This document shows, one piece after another, positions 11,471 to 22,289 of a stretch of DNA of 64,000 nt; positions within the stretch are counted from its first letter, which is position 1, and each line of letters opens with the position of its first letter. The notes under the pieces were generated by a model. It was not told where the DNA came from, made no database searches, and saw nothing but the letters and a program-made list of their open reading frames with translations. The DNA comes from Gigaspora rosea (Eukaryota; Glomeromycota; Glomeromycetes; Diversisporales; Gigasporaceae). A program made the translations under genes and the position numbers. The DNA is taken from the NCBI GenBank assembly GCA_003550325.1, contig QKWP01000063.1:303370-367369 (forward strand), in the 5' to 3' direction.

Positions 11471-11639
11471 TATTTAGCATAATTTTGCATGTATATAATA
11501 AATTCTATTTGTGTAATATCTGATAGTTCACGTGATAGTGGTTATCATCACTATGGGTTATAGTTAGAAAATTCTAATTTTTTATTTAAATAATATTTTT
11601 TATTTTATTTAATTTTTTTTTATTGTTAAGTTGAGGTTA

Positions 11640-12895
11640 TGCCTCTAGACTTTATTGGATGTATATTAATCATTACAATATATTGTTTACAATTATTATA
11701 CTATCTACTAAGTGTTGAGACTTGGACTATTTTATTCATAACCTAAACCTACCAAAGCCTACCATATTCCCATTTATATAGCTAGCCTGGTTTTGGACGT
11801 CACATTTCTCCAACCAAAAGTTAGTATTCACATATTTACTACTTTACTACATTTCCTAATATCATTACTTCCAATCTGGTGTATGTGATTCCAAGTAGGC
11901 GCTTTTTGCTTCCAAATTGGTATAACCAGTTTCCTTACTCACGTACTTCTCAGGAGTTCATATCTCAAGCCATGCAGCTGCCTATACCACATTGGGTAAG
12001 TATCTCAAGCCTGCATACTGCTGCGACAAGCTAATTTTCCTGCAACTTGGGACCCAGGATTTAACATTCTGAATTCAAAAATATATGAACAACTATTTCC
12101 CGCTATGGTGACGAATGTTTCGCCGAAGCTTTCAGTCCCTGATATAGTTGGATAGCATCATGAGGCTTGGCCAATCTGACTTTTGTACCACTATATGCAC
12201 TTATACCAGCTATACCTATTACTGGTAGTCCCAGGTCCTCTTAACATCCTAAGACACCCATATAGGTGCACCTAGAGCTCTGTTGGGCTTTGACACGTAC
12301 ACACTCTATGCTTCTACTTCTTGTTTGTTAGTCAGTTCTGTCTCTCTTGTGAAGTTTACTAAACCCCAGTACCTAGTCAGTCACTCTTTGGATCCATTTC
12401 CCAGTCATTTTAGACTACCAAACCAGTTGGCTCAAAAGGATCAGTCCGCTAGGCTTTAGGTGCCTAAGATCTTTCTTTCCTTGGTTTATGCTTCTATAAC
12501 ACATGACCTTTTCCTCCAGTACGACTCCAGTGGGCCCCCTTTACCATAGAGGCTTTTGCCTGTTCAGATTTCCTGGTCAGTCACTACTAAGATCCTTTTT
12601 CCCAATACCGTTGAAAGTCTAGCTACCTTTCTACTCGGGGCTTGCCAAACAGGTTTCATTTGTTTCCAGTCTCTTGGATTTGTTTGTATAACTTACACAA
12701 CTATGCCAAAGCTTTCATTCAAGATAGTAGTACCAAGGTTACAGGTAATATACCCGACCGATCAATGAACAAATATTACCATAAAATAGGCCTATTTTCA
12801 AATTCGTCTCCAGTAGGATTTGAACTCTAGACCTGCTGCTTGGGGGTGACAACCAGACAGCTTCTCTATATTGCCACACCTACTTTTATTTTATT
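11640..12895 (-). mobile_element. tRNA-headed nonautonomous retroelement, copy 1
   Basis: On the minus strand, a tRNA-like head at about 12895-12790 has a B box (AGTTCAAATCC, 12816-12826) and a degenerate A box near 12853-12880, followed by a body of about 1.1 kb. The body matches 26280-27290 in inverted orientation (for example AGGCTTTAGGTGCCTAAG here and the complement near 26600) and a headless fragment at 45.9-46.3 kb. A tRNA head with a non-coding body is the structure of a SINE, though this is long for one. The 70-aa ORF at 12556 lies inside the body and is not a gene. Confidence 0.6.
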
Positions 12896-13059
12896 TAATA
12901 TAACATAAACTTTTTATTTATTTAATAATTATTATGAAATATTATGTAGATCATCCAGGCGGATACTATTAAACGTCATCCACGTGATTAGGTATTAAAT
13001 TTTTTTTTTAATCGATTATCGTTATCAGCATCATTCTATTGTTATTCATTATTAAGTCG

Positions 13060-13440
13060 CTGCCATTTTAACCTTGCAACAGATTTACTTGCATTCTTTT
13101 TTTCTTTAATATCAAGATTCGACGTTACAACCATTAATAAGACACTGTCCACTACTGTAAGACGTTGACCATAACCTAAGATTGTCATTACAAGAAGTTG
13201 TCCAATGCAGACATCGCCCACCACAAAACTTATAACAGGCGTCACCCACCACGAAGCTTATCACAAACGTTTTTAACAAAATGTTGCTTATTTTTTACTG
13301 TAAAGTTGTCCACTACAAGGTATTGTAACTATAAAAGTTGCCCAAAACAGGGCTCTGTTTATTACAAGTCAATGCTAATTCATTTTTGCCTATACTATTT
13401 TGTTGCTACTTTAAGCTATTACCCACTTCAAAACGTTCAC
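13060..13440. repeat. Subterminal repeat block of the MULE
   Basis: Degenerate short repeats of a GTTGTCCACNAC / CCCACCACRAAGCTTATCAC type lie between the left end and the transposase start. They give small ORFs on both strands that are not genes. Subterminal repeats usually bind transposase; that role is inferred. Confidence 0.45.
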
Positions 13441-15002
13441 TACGTTTGATTTAGTATTAATTTTGAGTCGTTAACGGTAAGTATAAGCCTTCTATTTAGT
13501 AGCTACCTTTATTACAAGTATTCTTATACATACTTATCCCTTTAGATGATGAGCCAAGCTGATGTTAGTCATAATGAATTTGATAACTCAGAAGAAGAAT
13601 CAAGCGAAGTATATATTCTTTATTATGCTGCTTATTATTTAATCAACCTTATACTTACTTAAGCTTTTTGGTTGAGCCAGAACGAAGTCGGTGAAGTTGC
13701 TAGCCAAGAAGCTTCCAGAGATCTTTTTTTACCTGTCATTTCAATTAACCGTAATGGAATATCTAAATGGCGTCCACTTGAAAAATTGTCCATACCTGAC
13801 TCTGCTTTTGAGCAAGCATCGAACCTACGTGTAGGGTTGCAGTTTGAGCACTGGGATCATGCTAATTTAGTTTTATTAGCTTATAGACAAAAAGAAGGTT
13901 TTGCGTGGCGAATTCAAGATAAAAAACTTGACAAGAATGGTGGGTTTATAAGTACGTATTTGAATGTTGACATGCTGGAAGCTTTCAATCAAAAAAGAAA
14001 ACAATTGAACTTTCACAGCAACGCAATCGGAAATCTATCAAGACAAATTGTACCTGTTATATTAATATTTGTTGGCCGCTAAGTGCATCGCGCCCATCAA
14101 TTACTAAATTAAATCTTACCCATTATGGTCATGCACTTTGTCCTGATAATGCACATTTTATTAATGTATACCGGCAGCTTCCTCAAAACATAATTGATAA
14201 GATTGGATTTTATGTAGATGCAGTTCCTGATATTAGTCAGCACACATTGAGACAACTCTTACAAGGCGAATTTAAAGATCAATTGTTTTTAGACAAAGAT
14301 CTAGCCAACGTTATTCAGCATTTTAGAAAGGGTGATTCAACAGATCCAGCGAAGGATCCTGAAAATGATGCATCTAATCTTTTAAGGGTTTTGAGAACAT
14401 TTAAAGAAGAAGACCCAACATGGTTCATAGCAGATCATTGTGTTAAGAACCGCCTTTATCATTTGTTTTGGATGACGCCTCATTAGCGGAATCTATATTT
14501 AAAATATAATAATGTAATTTTAACAGACAATACAGCACGAACAAATAAATATCGATTAGCATTGTGTTTATTTATAGGTGTTGATGAGCATCGACGTTCA
14601 AGAGTATTAGCCCAAGCATTAATATCTGATGAAACGACTTCATCATATACCTGGGTTCTTAATAATATTATTACTGCAACAGATAATTTACCCCAATCAA
14701 CAATTTTTTCTGATTGTGATACTGGATTAGGACCAGCTATTAAAGTCACATTTCCAGCTACACGATATTTACATTGCATCTTCCATATTATCCAAAACAT
14801 TAAAAAACAATTGGCACGTTCTCTTGGCTCTCGATATACTGAATTTCTGGCTGATTTTTTGGCCTGTTGAAATATGTTATTTGATGAAGTTTTTGAGCAG
14901 CAATTTGAATCTTTATGCACTAAATATATTGAAGCATCTGCATATTTAAGAAACAATCTAGACCCGATTAAAACACGATGGGCTAAATCTTTTACTTTTC
15001 AG

Positions 15003-15201
15003 GTAAGTAGAGGTTAGGGTTAGGGTGTGTGTACGTTAAAGGTTAGGTTTCAGGTTAGGGTAAGGGTGTGGTTCGTAAAGGTTAGGTTTCAGGTTAGGGT
15101 AAGAGTGAGGGTTCGTTAAAGTTTAGGTTTTGGGTTAGGGTTAGGGTTTGGGGGATTAGGTTATATAATTTTATTAATCTTGTATTGCTTTTTTTAATTA
15201 G
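15003..15201 (+). other. Transposase intron filled with telomere-like repeats
   Basis: The intron opens GTAAGTAGAGG and closes TTTTTAATTAG, joining SFTFQ to DFNAGMSS in phase. Most of it (about 15008-15165) is TTAGGG-type sequence and three copies of a 40-bp unit containing AAAGGTTAGGTTTCAGG. TTAGGG is the usual fungal telomere repeat. G-runs give potential for quadruplex structure in the transcript. Confidence 0.75.
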
Positions 15202-16170
15202 GATTTTAATGCCGGAATGTCATCAACTCAACGTGTGGAATCGATTAATGCAGTAATCCATAAATATGTCAATTCACATTCATCATTGATGGGAATTTTT
15301 AATGGAATACAAGCTATGTTAGCTTCTAAACTTCAAAGAGCAGAATATAAAGATTATTTAGAAAATTTATCTTACAATATTGGGTCATTAGCATCAAGTC
15401 GGGTTTTTCCAAAGCTCATCGAATATTTGAAATCAGTTTTAACAGATGAAATATTTCAAATCCAAAAGGCCCAGATTGATGTTTGTTTTGAGTATAATGC
15501 ACAACCAATTCCTTTTGAGCAAGTTTCTTTATATGACAACGTAAGTTTGATAATTATGAGGCCTAACAGTTAGGGTTAGGGTCAGTCTCGTTATATTGAG
15601 CTTTGAAGGGGGTTTTCATTTTTTTAATTTTACTTTATAAGGTGGAAAATTTCTAAAATGCTATATTATTTAATTTTAGGCTGATGCTATTGATGACGCT
15701 GCATGCATTGAGGATCATTCAGACAAGAGACAAACGGCTCTTAAATCTCTAATTAAGCGTGTTGGTTTTAGTAATATAATTGAACTTTGGGAAGTTCGGC
15801 ATATGAATGTTAATACTGTTTCAACGAACTGTGTTGCTTTGCTTAAGGACCAATCACATGTCTGTACATGCTTGCTTTTGTTTAGTGAAGGACTTGTCTG
15901 TCATCACTTCTTTCAAATCATATTAAAAACACTAAAGCCAAAATTTTCCATTACTTTAATAAAGAATCGATGGTACAAAAAGGGTGTCGATTTGCTCAAA
16001 GTTAATACTTTATTTGATTCTCGTGGTATATTAGACTTTTCTAAGGGATTGCCCATGACAAATGAAGTACAAGCTTCATTCTCAACTATTGATATAATAC
16101 GAAATCTTAGAGAGGATAATTTAAACGATAATTGCGAAGAAATTGATCATAAAATTTCAAAGCAACAAGT

Positions 16171-16403
16171 TTATGGTGAATGTGCAGCATTGGGACAGAA
16201 ATTAGCAGCATTGGCATCAGAATTTAATTTGACTTATATTGCTGCAACTTTGAGAGGTTTAATTCAACAAATAGAGCAAGCTAACGNTTATGGTGAATGT
16301 GCAGCATTGGGACGGAAATTAGCAGCATTGGCATCAGAATTTAATTTGACTTATATTGCTGCAACTTTGAGAGGTTTAATTCAACAAGTAGAGCAAGCTA
16401 ACG
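16171..16403 (+). repeat. 117-bp tandem duplication with a single N at the joint
   Basis: 16171-16286 and 16288-16403 are 116-bp copies differing at two sites (ACAG/ACGG and CAAATAG/CAAGTAG), separated by one N at 16287. The period is 117 bp (39 codons), so the frame is kept and the peptide beginning YGECAALG is duplicated. The N suggests a consensus or scaffolding join, so it may be an assembly artefact. Confidence 0.9.
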
Positions 16404-17139
16404 GTAGTTCATTAAATGGCCAGATTCCGATACATTTCAAAATCCATTTCTAGCTAATTCACATGGAAGACATGCTAAAAGAATTAAATCATTTACAGAA
16501 ATTCATGCTCCTTCAAGCAAAACTGTTAATACCAAGACTCGTTCTGGGAATACAAACACTTGTCGAAATTGTCTTATTGATGGCCATAATGCAAGAAGTT
16601 GTGTGGCTCCATGTAAAACTTGTAATAAAAACGGTCATACTTATTTAAAATGTCCAAATAAGGAAAATGTCTAGGTTTTAGCGTTTATTATTTGTGAATG
16701 TTATGTTGTTTACTAATCGCTGTGAAGACAATTTATTTTAATGCTTTGTATCTGCTAATACTATATACGCTTATATAGTTGTGTTTGTTTGCAATATTAT
16801 TATACATATTGATTTCGCAAAAGAAATTCGTTAGTCGCAATGTTATTCTATTTAATATTGGGTGTGATGCATCATTATGTGACAATTAATAGATAACTAG
16901 TATTATTAGTTAGCTTCTATTAGTCGGCTATTATTTGTCACGCCATGATTGGTCACATCCAGACGTCGTATGCAACAAAATAATTATGTGACACAGTGGG
17001 ATGGTATTTAGTAAAATCATCCAGGATGGTGGTTAGAAAAATTCAATTATTATTTATATTTATTTTTTATTTTAAATAATATTTTTTAAATTTTATTTAT
17101 TATTATAATTTTTTTTTTATTAAACCCTAGTTCTATTGC

Positions 17140-17725
17140 TAGGGGTGCTAGTGGTGCTCTTTATTCAAATGTCAGAGATCACATTACATTTTTTATTTTA
17201 CATTTAAGGTTTTTTTACTACCTAACTATTCTATACCTTCTTCCTACGTCCGTTTTTCCTGGGTGATTTCAAGCTGGCCTTCCACGCCAGTGCTCAGTAC
17301 TTTATTGGATCTCAGGTGGCTTTAAGGACTACACATCCGCCAGGTCGCTTTATAGATTGGCCATTTTTCATCACCTCCGGGAGCTACTTTCCTATTATGG
17401 TCAGTGTAGTATCGTCTGGTACCCTTTCCCTAATTCAGTATTTTCATACTATCTTTCCTTTTATAGTGGATGGTCCTTATGTTTACAACGTTTCTTGTTG
17501 GATTTTTTCCTTTTCTGGATGCCACATGACCTATGTGGCTATATCACACAACTTCTGTTATCACTGTAGTACCTTGTCTGGAAACGGAAAGAAGTGCTGT
17601 TCCTCATTACAGATCCTTGACACTCATGGTCCCAACACAGTTTTGTTATCCACTAGACTCGAACCGGCAACCTTGCGAGTGCGACCCCGGAGAGCTATCC
17701 ACTGCGCTATCCGACCCAGGGTCTA
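17140..17725 (-). mobile_element. tRNA-headed retroelement with a second head type
   Basis: On the minus strand the head at about 17722-17650 reads GGATAGCGCAGTGGATAGC (A box at 17699-17709) and, 34 bp later, GGTTCGAGTC (B box, 17656-17665), a very good tRNA-like pair. The body extends to about 17140 and shares words with the body of copy 1, such as the CACACAACT..GTAGTACC region. So the body looks related while the head is not. ORFs on the plus strand here are incidental. Confidence 0.65.
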
Positions 17726-17729
17726 TATA

Positions 17730-18810
17730 ATTTATTTTTAAAATAACCAGTAGTGCTAGTTATACAAAATAAGTATTAAAATAATTTTTTACTTTATTTT
17801 TGATTTTTTCCAAACAAATATTTCAATTTTTTTATTATTTTTTCTTTCTTCATCATTATTGTCATAATGTTTTTTCTAGTTGGTGGCTAGTACTTTTTCT
17901 ATATCATTGGTATCATCGTGTCTTCTTTTTCATTATTGGTGTTATCTATTTTGGTGTTCTTTCATTACTTGTACAGCATCTAGAATACTTTTGTCACTAA
18001 TATTAACTAGTTTGAAGTTTTTTTTATTGTACTATTGATATCACCTAGTCTAGAGTGTACAGTTATATATTTGTTTTTTTTTACTTCAGTATCATGTTCA
18101 TGTTATATTAATTCTTTTCAGGCTCAAGGTAGTCAGCTGTTGCATCTTATGTTACTAGACATGCTCGTTATTGATATCAAATTGGCTAAATTTGTGAGTT
18201 ATGCTATGTCTAATATTTGTGGTTGGCATAGTAGTATCATTATAGCATTTGCACAGTGGTGTCTTTATGACATTTATATGATATTTGTGTAGTATCGTTA
18301 TTATATTTGTATGGTGTTTCTAAGGCATTTTTGTAATGTTTCTTGCAATATGTTTTGTAGTTTTTTTTTAATAAAAATCTATTATTTTTATTATTTTTGT
18401 AAAATTTATAATTAATCAATATTATGTATTTGTAATAAATTACATTATTAAAATATATGAATATTTATGCAAGTGCTAGCATGTACATAGAGCTTTAGTA
18501 ACCTGTTTGAATCTTAATGTGCTAGTTTATATGTGTTAAAATTTTTTTAAAAAAAATAACATGCTATAGCTTATATACAATAATTAAAGTTAGAATTTTT
18601 TGTGTATTTTTTTAATTTTTTTTATTGTAAGATATAAATTTTGTATACTAAACTTATAAAAAAGTCTTGCATACAGCAATTAATAAAAAAATTTAAAAGT
18701 TATCTTACCTATCTATGTATATTTCATGTTCTGTTTTTTAGTTTATTAAATTAGCATTTTTTTTTTATGATTTGTATCTTTATTTTTTTTAAAAATATTT
18801 ATATAATTAG
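17730..18810. other. AT-rich spacer without supported gene
   Basis: Plus-strand ORFs of 66 and 85 codons here are T-rich, hydrophobic by composition and without motifs. I see no reliable gene, RNA or terminal repeats. Confidence 0.6.
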
Positions 18811-18814
18811 TATT

Positions 18815-19041
18815 TATTTTTATTTTTATAATTTAGAAACAAATTATATTTTTTATTATTTTATCATTAATAATTTTTTAAATATATTAATTAAAAATAA
18901 AAATTAAAAATAACAATAACTAAAAAAAGTATTTATTTTTATAATTTAAAAACAAATTATATTTTTTATTATTTTATCATTAATAATTTTTTAAATATAT
19001 TAATTAAAAATAAAAATTAAAAATAACAATAACTAAAAAAG
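18815..19041. repeat. 113-bp tandem duplication of AT-rich sequence
   Basis: Two nearly identical copies (about 18815-18927 and 18928-19041) share TTATAATTTAGAAACAAAT and AAAATAACAATAACTAAAAA. The near-identity in such AT-rich sequence points to a recent duplication. Confidence 0.85.
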
Positions 19042-19059
19042 TACAAAGGTATAAGTATG

Positions 19060-19175
19060 AGAGTTAGAATAAGAAAGAAAAATAAGTACAAGAAAAAAGA
19101 GTAAGAGAGAGAGAAAAAAATAAAAAGAGAAAAAAAAAGAAGAAAAAGAAAAGAAAAAGAAAGAAAATTTTTACT
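19060..19175. repeat. Polypurine tract (A/G)
   Basis: About 110 bases almost free of pyrimidines, made of AAAGAAA, GAGAGAG and AAGAAAA words. From 19180 to 20011 I see no gene. Confidence 0.8.
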
Positions 19176-20011
19176 ATTTGAGAATATAAAAAAATTTTTA
19201 AGAACATTAAATTAATAAATATGTTTTCATATGAACATCAGATTTCAATACTAGTTATTATAGTTTAAATGTATATTTTGGCTACAGGTATATAGATTAA
19301 GCTATAGTACAAATTACTTAACATATCTAATCTGCAGGTTGAATTAATAAATCTTATATACCTACTAAAAGACAAGTCTTCTAGTATATATTTAATAGTT
19401 TATTATAGATATAGCACTATATTATTAGCATATTAATAAAATACCAGAAGATATATATAGTAAATATTGTTATGAGTTTTACTAAAACACATCTATGGTG
19501 TTTTACACCATATTACACAAAACTATTAAAATAGCCAATCAAAATTTAAGATCAGGTGTAAGGGCATGCCATTTATTTCGTAATATTTTTTACTTAGTAG
19601 CCACCTCTATCCATATATGGTGTAATCATTTTATCTAATACTAATTGATTAATATAATATATAGACGTGATCACTACCTCTGACTATGTATTCATAGTAA
19701 AATTTACATGATAAAAGGCATTCCCCTAACAAAAATTTTCGTTTTTTGTTTATTTTTTTTTAAAAAAACATTCATATCGCAAAATTTTGCTTATTGAAAC
19801 CACCTTTGGAGCTCTAATAAAAAAAATTTCTTGCTAAATTTTGTATATACTAATGCCCCGATAAAATTCCAGCCCTTATCCTAACTCTAAAGTAATTAAA
19901 GGTTATTTTTTTGTTTTGTATAAATTTATTTTTTTGTTTTTGTTACATGGGTTTGCAAATCTAATTTACCTATAGTAGTAAAATACTATAAGTGCATTTT
20001 ATAATAATTAT

Positions 20012-20510
20012 TGTTATAATAGGTTTCTTATCCAAGAATATTTTAGCACAATATTAAAGTGACACATAATAATAGAACACTAGTATAAAATGGCCTTTTA
20101 TACTTTTATACTTTTTACTTTTATACTTTTATTTTGTACTTTTATACTTAATACTTTTATACTTTTATACTTTATACTTTTATACTTTTACTTATGCACA
20201 TTTCTAAAGAATATAAAATCTAACTTTTTGCTCTTCTGTACATTAGCTTTTAGCTTTAGACTTTAATTCTCCCTTCTCTTCACTCCAATATTTAGAAATA
20301 GTTTTATTTCTTGAATACTGTACCTAAATAAATAAAATATATCTTGCCAAATAAATATTCTCTTGTTCTTTAATAAATATCTAATAAACTGCTCTAGTGA
20401 AGTAATATTCTACTTGAATACTACTTTATATCTTTTTTGACCCTTACAAGACCCCTGTCACTATGTCTTGTATTGCAAATACTATATTAAGACTATAGTC
20501 GCTTGTAACA
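20012..20510 (+). mobile_element. LTR of a gypsy-type element (5' LTR)
   Basis: It opens TGTTATAATAGG and closes CGCTTGTAACA, so the ends are TGTTA..TAACA. The 3' half (about 20310-20505) aligns with 45680-45880, including TTCTTTAATAAATAT and GACCCTTACAAGA. A TTTTATACTTTTA minisatellite occupies 20100-20190. The primer-binding site follows directly, so this is a 5' LTR whose coding part was lost; a solo LTR would not carry one. Confidence 0.75.
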
Positions 20511-20513
20511 TTT

Positions 20514-20527
20514 TGGTGCCTTTTGGC
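20514..20527 (+). other. Primer-binding site
   Basis: TGGTGCCTTTTGGC begins 3 nt after the LTR end. It starts with TGG, as required to pair with the CCA end of a primer tRNA. The priming tRNA species is not identified. Confidence 0.6.
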
Positions 20528-20529
20528 AA

Positions 20530-21018
20530 AAATCATTATAATAGCCAAAACATTAGGATCCTTTTCTCTATCTTTGCTAGAATATCTTTTGCTATCTTTT
20601 TATCCTCTCCTCTAATTAAATAATTATTTTTGGTTTTCCTGTTGAATTGAAAGAGATTTATTCACAAAGTATACATAAAGCCTATTGCTTTTGTAGCACT
20701 ATTATTTTTCTGTAACACTATTCAGAAAGAGATTTAAAATATAAAATTAAGTATTGATAATAGTAATTAAATAATATAACAAACTTAATGTGCCATAGCA
20801 GTTTACGCTTTTTACTCTTGTTTAATATATAAAGCAAATAATTTTATAATGTTTTCTCATTTTTTTTGCAGATTATTTTATTAAAATTAAATTTACAAAA
20901 TAATTATATTTACAAAGTACAATAATTTTTAAAATATTTAGATTGAAATTAATTAAATTTTGTAGATTTTTTGGTCTTCAAAATAGTTGAAAACAAATTT
21001 TTGAATTCTATTAACATT
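20530..21018. other. Retroelement leader remnant and AT-rich spacer
   Basis: No coding sequence is supported. A short T/C-rich leader follows the primer-binding site and then featureless AT-rich sequence. Confidence 0.5.
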
Positions 21019-21200
21019 TTAATTCCATTGCACAATTTTAATATCAACTTCAGCTTGTTTACAATGAAGTTGATAAATTTTCTTGGTAACAGAATTAGTT
21101 CACCAAACATAAATACCAAACAAAATTAAAATAATAAAAATTAAAAAAAATAAAAAAATAAAATTATTTTGTATAAAAAACCATCACTTCAAAGAAAAGC
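21019..21200 (-). pseudogene. Small single-pass membrane protein remnant
   Basis: On the minus strand a segment of about 20 hydrophobic residues (IFLFFLIFIILILFGIYV) is followed by a soluble tail, TNSVTKKIYQLHCKQAEVDI, ending at TAA 21019-21021. In-frame TGA codons lie just before and just after the membrane segment, both where Trp would fit. The hydrophobic run is T-rich and could partly be compositional. I do not recognise the family. It lies downstream of two other small minus-strand ORFs. Confidence 0.35.
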
Positions 21201-21264
21201 TAAAATTAAATTATTTATTAATAATTTTTTTTAAAATAATTTAAACATCAATAAGTTTAATGCT

Positions 21265-21565
21265 CACCAGTAGTGAATTTTACCAATCCAATTAGAATTA
21301 AGAATCAGGTGTAATATGCAAAACAATTTTGTATAACAAAAATAAGAATTTTTTAAAAAATCACTTCTAACTAAATAATTTTGTTTATGAAACTACTTTT
21401 TTTATACAAAAAAAAAAATTTTGTAAAATTTTGGTATAAACTATACCTCCTGCCCCATACTAGTTCTTATTCTTACCCTAATATTAAAGAGATTTAATTT
21501 TTATTTGTTTTGCTACATATAATTATATATAAATAGATAATTACCAGTGAATTTCACCACTGGTG
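21265..21565. mobile_element. 301-bp MITE with 6-bp duplication
   Basis: Ends CACCAGTAGTGAATTT and, inverted, CACCAGTGGTGAAATT, flanked by aatgct at 21259-21264 and 21566-21571 (identical). Interior is AT-rich. It lies right at the stop codon of the minus-strand coiled-coil ORF. Confidence 0.7.
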
Positions 21566-21569
21566 AATG

Positions 21570-21848
21570 CTAAATTAATTTTTTAAATATAACAAATTTA
21601 AAAAATAAATTAATACATACTGATGGTCTCTTTAATTCTTTAATATTTTTAATTAAAGTTTGATTAATAGTCTCCAAACTATTAATTCTATTTTTATAAT
21701 TATCAATATTTTGTTGATAATTGTTAATTTTTGTTTCATAATCAATAATAGTTTAAAAGAGAAATTCAACTCCATCATGTTGAATTTCTTGTTGTTGAAC
21801 TTCTTTACAGACAATTTGTTCAGTAGTTTGAGTATTTTCAGCAGACAT
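21570..21848 (-). pseudogene. Small coiled-coil ORF with one in-frame stop
   Basis: ATG at 21848; the protein begins MSAENTQTTEQIVCKEVQQQ and continues, past a TAA near residue 32, as YETKINNYQQNIDNYKNRIN and SLETINQTLIKNIKELK. The second part has regular hydrophobic spacing of a coiled coil. The TAA sits where CAA (Gln) would suit. It ends at the TAG 21570-21572. No known family. It is the middle one of three small minus-strand ORFs. Confidence 0.45.
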
Positions 21849-21920
21849 TTTTAGTTTAATTGTTTTAATAAACCAAAATTGATTACAGGTTAAAAAAAAT
21901 TTGACATTTAATAAACTTTG

Positions 21921-22091
21921 TTAAACTGCCTCATGATATGTTGGAGGCAAATCTGAACTGCTTTGTATAGTAACAAATAAAACATTTTCTGATTGTTGAG
22001 AATCAGAGAAATGTTCAAACTCCTTCTTCTGATTGGCTGGAATTCTGCCAGATGGTGTTCTAAAAATTCATTCAGATCTAGTGATTGACAT
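21921..22091 (-). pseudogene. 56-codon ORF ending in a PPTY motif
   Basis: ATG at 22091; MSITRSE, a TGA at codon 8, then IFRTPSGRIPANQKKEFEHF and a C-terminus SSSDLPPTYHEAV before TAA 21921-21923. PPxY motifs bind WW-domain (NEDD4-type) ubiquitin ligases and act as adaptor or late-domain motifs in several systems; that is general knowledge and not proof of function here. Codon use and reading continuity suggest it was once coding. Family unknown. Confidence 0.4.
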
Positions 22092-22289
22092 TTTAACAAT
22101 TTTGATAATAAGAAGAATGTAAATTAATATAAAAAACATGTATTAAGAATGAAAATTTATAAGGTTAGCAGAATTTTCTAAGTATCTTATACCAAGAAAA
22201 TTTGTTATTAGTATGATCAATAATTAAATTACATATGTTATTGTTTTGTAAATATTTATTTGGAATTACTGATTGTATATTATTGCCTT

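Larger units (their letters stand above)
9576..11556. mobile_element. 2-kb nonautonomous element with 29-bp TIRs
   Basis: The TIRs at 9576-9604 and 11528-11556 match at 27 of 29 positions (CCATAGT.ATGAT.ACCAC, then TATCACGTGA). The outer flanks are AT-rich and loosely inverted to one another. The interior holds a C/T-biased minisatellite (about 9985-10100) and a 140-bp direct repeat. The flank beyond the right TIR resembles that beyond the MULE end near 17040, suggesting a shared long-TIR (Mutator-like) family. Any target duplication is unclear. Confidence 0.65.
13546..16674 (+). pseudogene. MULE transposase: FAR1-like, DDE, SWIM, two CCHC knuckles
   Basis: Exon 1 starts at ATG 13546 (MMSQADVSHNEFDNSEEESS); introns are 13609-13680, 15003-15201 and 15541-15679, all phase 0 with GT..AG ends. 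In order: a FAR1/WRKY-GCM1-like zinc region around 14040-14160 (NCTCYINICWP, then THYGHAL); the DDE core with LTDNTARTN (14519-14545), IFSDCDTGLGPAIK and a DNA-transposase HIIQNIKKQL; the E in TQRVESINAV (exon 3); a SWIM finger CTCLLLFSEGLVCHH near 15860-15905; then CRNCLIDGHNARSC and CKTCNKNGHTYLKC, two canonical CX2CX4HX4C knuckles ending at TAG 16674. Damage: a frameshift near 14000-14030, TAG at 14484, TGA at 14868 and a frameshift near 16420. It would have cut and pasted MULE DNA in the nucleus; this copy is inactive. Confidence 0.85.
12905..17070 (+). mobile_element. Mutator-like element (MULE) with transposase gene
   Basis: It carries a degenerate MULE transposase gene (13546-16674). 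The ends are weakly supported: an imperfect long inverted similarity pairs about 12905-12990 with about 16995-17070 (CCTGGATGATC.. against CCAGGATGGTGG.., each followed by AT-rich sequence). I could not define a target duplication. A subterminal block at 13080-13430 repeats words such as GTTGTCCACTACAAG and CACCCACCACGAAGC, as expected of transposase-binding regions. Confidence 0.6.

Noticed and set aside
14483..14956. 157-codon minus-strand ORF
   Set aside because: Antisense shadow of the MULE transposase core.
15008..15165. True telomere or subtelomere
   Set aside because: TTAGGG words are degenerate, short and enclosed by coding exons in phase; the sequence continues for tens of kilobases on both sides.
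17643..17725. Functional tRNA gene
   Set aside because: A and B boxes are good, but acceptor and anticodon stems do not pair and it continues into a repeat body, so it is a SINE-type head.
17316..17741. 141-codon plus-strand ORF and overlapping ORFs
   Set aside because: They lie antisense to a tRNA-headed retroelement, including its A and B boxes.
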